Assembly (NCBI GenBank): GCA_005801025.1
Contig: SYDZ01000174.1
Location: 1 to 8,029 of the forward strand
Direction of reading: 5' to 3'
DNA length: 8,029 nt
Source: Actinomycetota bacterium
Lineage (GTDB): Bacteria > Actinomycetota > Acidimicrobiia > Acidimicrobiales > Ilumatobacteraceae
This document shows, piece after piece, positions 6,241 through 8,029 of this stretch. The notes beneath the pieces are model-generated. The model saw only the letters and a list, made by a program, of their open reading frames with translations. It was not told where the DNA came from and made no database searches. Both the position numbers and the translations under genes were made by a program. Position 1 is the stretch's first letter; every line of letters begins with the position of its first letter.

Positions 6241-6273
6241 TTGGGAATCGGTCGAATGGGGTAAATAATTTAC
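6241..6273 (+). promoter_or_regulatory. Promoter with a perfect 13-bp palindromic operator over the -10, ahead of the PPOX/carotenoid oxygenase unit
   Basis: TTGGGA (6241-6246, 4/6 to consensus), a 17-nt spacer and AATAAT (6264-6269, 5/6 to TATAAT) form a good sigma-70-like promoter. The sequence GTAAATAATTTAC (6261-6273) is an exact inverted repeat about a central A and completely covers the -10. A dimeric repressor bound there would block RNA polymerase. Transcription would begin near 6276, giving a leader of about 75 nt. The adjacent TetR product is the obvious candidate binder, but this is inference. Confidence 0.55.
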
Positions 6274-6339
6274 GCGGGGTAGATAAAACTTTTCCGAAGT
6301 GTTACTGTCGTCACATATCGCTCAACGGGTGAAGATTTT

Positions 6340-6345
6340 AAAGGA
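6340..6345 (+). promoter_or_regulatory. Shine-Dalgarno AAAGGA for the PPOX-class gene
   Basis: AAAGGA ends 5 nt before the ATG at 6351, supporting that start. Confidence 0.75.
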
Positions 6346-6350
6346 ATTAC

Positions 6351-6848
6351 ATGTCCAATCACGATAGTTACGAAGACCTCACCGAATGTGCGCTCACATC
6401 GGAACTTGAACACAAACTTGTGCATTCATTGAGTGAGTGCATCTTCATGTGGGTCAATAGCAAAGGTGAACCCTTTGGTGTTGTGATGTCGTATTTGCCG
6501 AAGGACGGAAAGTTGTGGCTGACTGCCGCCGAAACACGTAAGCGCATTCCGGCGTTGCGCCGCAATCCGCGGTCATCGATTTGTATTAACAGCACTGGTT
6601 CAAAGTTGGGTGGCGGCAAGACGGTGACCTACAAGGGTGACTGCATTATTCGCGATGATCGTGAAACCAAAGATTGGTTTTACCCCGAGTTCGCCAATCG
6701 TCTACGCCCCGACAGCCAAGCGGCTGCCGATGAGTTTCGTAAGTTTCTTGATTCACCGCATCGTGTGATCATGGAATTCACCCCTGATTACGCACTGAGT
6801 TTTGATGCCACATTGATGTGGGCCCGTTCACCAGAGGCAGTGAAGTAA
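6351..6848 (+). CDS. Pyridoxamine 5'-phosphate oxidase-like (PPOX-class) FMN/F420-binding split-barrel protein
   Basis: 165 aa, the usual size of single-domain PPOX-class proteins, which bind FMN, F420 or haem as dimers and carry out redox reactions on small molecules. The fold signs are IFMWVNSKGEPFGVVMSY (31-48, paired barrel strands), LWLTAAETRKRIPALRRNPR (55-74, where Arg/Lys residues contact the flavin phosphate in this family), STGSKLGGGKTVTYKGDCII (81-100) and a C-terminal FLDSPHRVIMEFTP (132-145). It is unlikely to be true PdxH, since the substrate-binding C-terminus of PdxH is absent. The carotenoid oxygenase follows after 31 nt and is probably cotranscribed, so it may act on that enzyme's product or substrate. 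No signal peptide or membrane segment. Flavin versus F420 cannot be decided by eye. Confidence 0.85.
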   Translation: MSNHDSYEDLTECALTSELEHKLVHSLSECIFMWVNSKGEPFGVVMSYLPKDGKLWLTAAETRKRIPALRRNPRSSICINSTGSKLGGGKTVTYKGDCIIRDDRETKDWFYPEFANRLRPDSQAAADEFRKFLDSPHRVIMEFTPDYALSFDATLMWARSPEAVK

Positions 6849-6866
6849 CACGTACCCCTCACCTAT

Positions 6867-6871
6867 AGGAG
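6867..6871 (+). promoter_or_regulatory. Shine-Dalgarno AGGAG choosing the first of two in-frame ATGs
   Basis: AGGAG lies 8 nt before the ATG at 6880 and 14 nt before the in-frame ATG at 6886, so 6880 is the better start. Confidence 0.75.
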
Positions 6872-6879
6872 CAATAAAG

Positions 6880-8029
6880 ATGTCAATGACCGAAGAAATG
6901 CCAGCCCACTTACAAGGTAATGGGCGACCAACACAAGAAGAACTCACACTGACTGATCTCAAGGTGGTGGGACATATTCCTGCTGAACTTGACGGTCGGT
7001 ATCTGCGCAACGGCGCCAATCCCCTGACCGGTATGAGCGATCATCCGTTCTTTGGTGACGGCATGATTCATGGCATCCGCCTGCAGGGTGGTCAAGCCAA
7101 GTGGTATCGCAATCGTTATGTGCAGACACCATTCATCAAAGATCCTTCGATGAATATTCTTGATCCATCGGTCACCATGGACATGACATGTTCGAAGGCC
7201 AACACACATGTTGTCGGTCACGCCGGTCAGATTTTGGCTCTTGAAGAAGGTCACTTTCCATATGTCCTTGATGGAAATCTGAATACCATTGGGTCAACCG
7301 ATTACAACGGAGTTCTCAAGGGTGCATTTACAGCTCACCCAAAAATCTGCCCAAAGACTGGCGAAATGTTGGCTTTTGGTTATGCACCACTGCCGCCGTA
7401 TCTCACATATGTGCGCGTTTCAGCCGACGGCAAGATGGTGCAGCGTGAAGAAATCACGGTGACTGGTTCAACGATGATGCATGATTTCAATATCACCGAG
7501 AATTATGTGGTGTTCATGGACTTGCCCGCCGTGTTTGATCTCAACTTGGCCATTGAAGGCAAAATGCCCATCACCTGGAGTGACACCTATCCAGCCCGAC
7601 TCGGTGTCATGCCCCGCAACGGCAATGACTCTCAGGTGGTCTGGTACGACATCAATCCGTGCTATGTCTTTCACCCGATGAATAGTTACGAAGAAGGTGA
7701 CAAAATCATTTTGGATGTTGCGCGCTTCGAACACATCTGGAAGAAAGATGCGATGGACTTTCCTCCTCCCAATTTGTGGCGTTGGACGATTAACACCACG
7801 ACAGGCAAAGTCACTGAAGAGCAGATCGACGATCGCGGTGCCGAGTTCCCACGAGTCAACGATGCTGTGATCGGTTCAAAGCACCGCTATGGCTACGAGA
7901 TGTCAATGGGCAACGCCGGCTTTGGTCAAGTTGATGAGGGTGCAATTTTGAAGTACGACCGTGAGGCCGGAACGTGCGCAGAAATCAAACTCGGCAAAGG
8001 TCGTACCTGCGGCGAAGTCGTGTTCGCTC
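6880..8029 (+). CDS. Carotenoid cleavage oxygenase (CCD/RPE65 superfamily), 3'-truncated by the window edge
   Basis: A non-haem Fe(II) dioxygenase that splits a C=C bond of carotenoids, apocarotenoids or stilbene-like phenolics into two carbonyl products. 383 codons are present with no stop; family members are usually about 450-500 aa. Family blocks appear in order: IPAELDGRYLRNGANP (33-48), FFGDGMIHG, ANTHVVGHAG, TAHPK, MHDFNITENYVVFMDLP, VFHPMNSYEEGD and LWRWTIN. Three of the four iron-ligand histidines are visible at H153, H201 and H265, with spacing like that of characterised family members; the fourth should lie beyond the window. No signal peptide. It follows the PPOX-class gene by 31 nt, probably one transcript under the 6241-6273 promoter. 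The cleaved substrate and bond position cannot be read from sequence; a lignostilbene-type dioxygenase is an alternative within the same family. Confidence 0.93.
   Translation, partial: MSMTEEMPAHLQGNGRPTQEELTLTDLKVVGHIPAELDGRYLRNGANPLTGMSDHPFFGDGMIHGIRLQGGQAKWYRNRYVQTPFIKDPSMNILDPSVTMDMTCSKANTHVVGHAGQILALEEGHFPYVLDGNLNTIGSTDYNGVLKGAFTAHPKICPKTGEMLAFGYAPLPPYLTYVRVSADGKMVQREEITVTGSTMMHDFNITENYVVFMDLPAVFDLNLAIEGKMPITWSDTYPARLGVMPRNGNDSQVVWYDINPCYVFHPMNSYEEGDKIILDVARFEHIWKKDAMDFPPPNLWRWTINTTTGKVTEEQIDDRGAEFPRVNDAVIGSKHRYGYEMSMGNAGFGQVDEGAILKYDREAGTCAEIKLGKGRTCGEVVFA

Noticed and set aside
5973..6332. 119-codon + frame overlapping the TetR 3' end and the intergenic region
   Set aside because: Alternative frame of the TetR gene that crosses the promoter/palindrome region; Trp/Cys/Arg-rich and unlike any known family.
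6910..7254. 114-codon minus-strand frame within the carotenoid oxygenase gene
   Set aside because: Runs antisense to the conserved RNGANP, GDGMIH and ANTHVVGHAG blocks, and lacks a plausible start site or domain.
1..8029. Mobile element, CRISPR array, tRNA/rRNA, phage or defence genes
   Set aside because: Searched by eye on both strands: no transposase or integrase motifs, no regularly spaced repeats, no tRNA-like cloverleaf, no toxin-antitoxin or nuclease domains.

Overview
The window looks like chromosomal DNA of an actinobacterium with moderate GC (hand-counted 60-base samples outside the TetR gene run about 48-52%). An Acidimicrobiia-like or other lower-GC aquatic lineage is my best guess. 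The basis is gene content: an EthA-like Baeyer-Villiger monooxygenase, an actinobacterial-style ABC-F ATPase with an LDEPTDNLD second Walker B, a carotenoid oxygenase and PPOX-class flavoprotein pair, and stop/start-coupled genes. The taxonomy is inference. Coding density is very high. There are no tRNAs, rRNAs, insertion sequences, CRISPR arrays or long repeats, and no gene-free stretch over 125 bases.

Layout. (1) Positions 1-1161 (+) hold the 3' part of an FAD/NADPH Baeyer-Villiger-type monooxygenase that starts before the window. (2) A leftward run of four genes converges on it: an SDR (5506-4751), a zinc-free MDR enone/alkenal reductase (4751-3747), an ABC-F ATPase (3716-2079) and a fatty acid hydroxylase/sterol desaturase-family membrane di-iron enzyme (2069-1158). 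Their gaps are -1, 30 and 9 nt, so they are probably one operon. The desaturase and monooxygenase stop codons overlap inside the centre of an inverted repeat that may be a two-way terminator. (3) A TetR-family regulator (5630-6238, +) diverges from the SDR across a 123-nt AT-rich intergenic region. (4) Downstream on the + strand, a promoter-like region with a perfect 13-bp palindrome (6261-6273) precedes a PPOX-class split-barrel flavoprotein (6351-6848) and a carotenoid cleavage oxygenase (6880 to beyond the window end).

How they may work together (inference). The enzymes are redox catalysts for lipophilic, probably isoprenoid or carbonyl-bearing substrates. The oxygenase splits a conjugated C=C bond to carbonyls, the MDR reduces alpha,beta-unsaturated carbonyls, the SDR interconverts alcohol and ketone, the Baeyer-Villiger enzyme turns ketones into esters, and the membrane hydroxylase adds oxygen. 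The TetR gene sits between the two transcription units and could control either or both. The ABC-F protein is a translation factor type and is the odd member of the operon.
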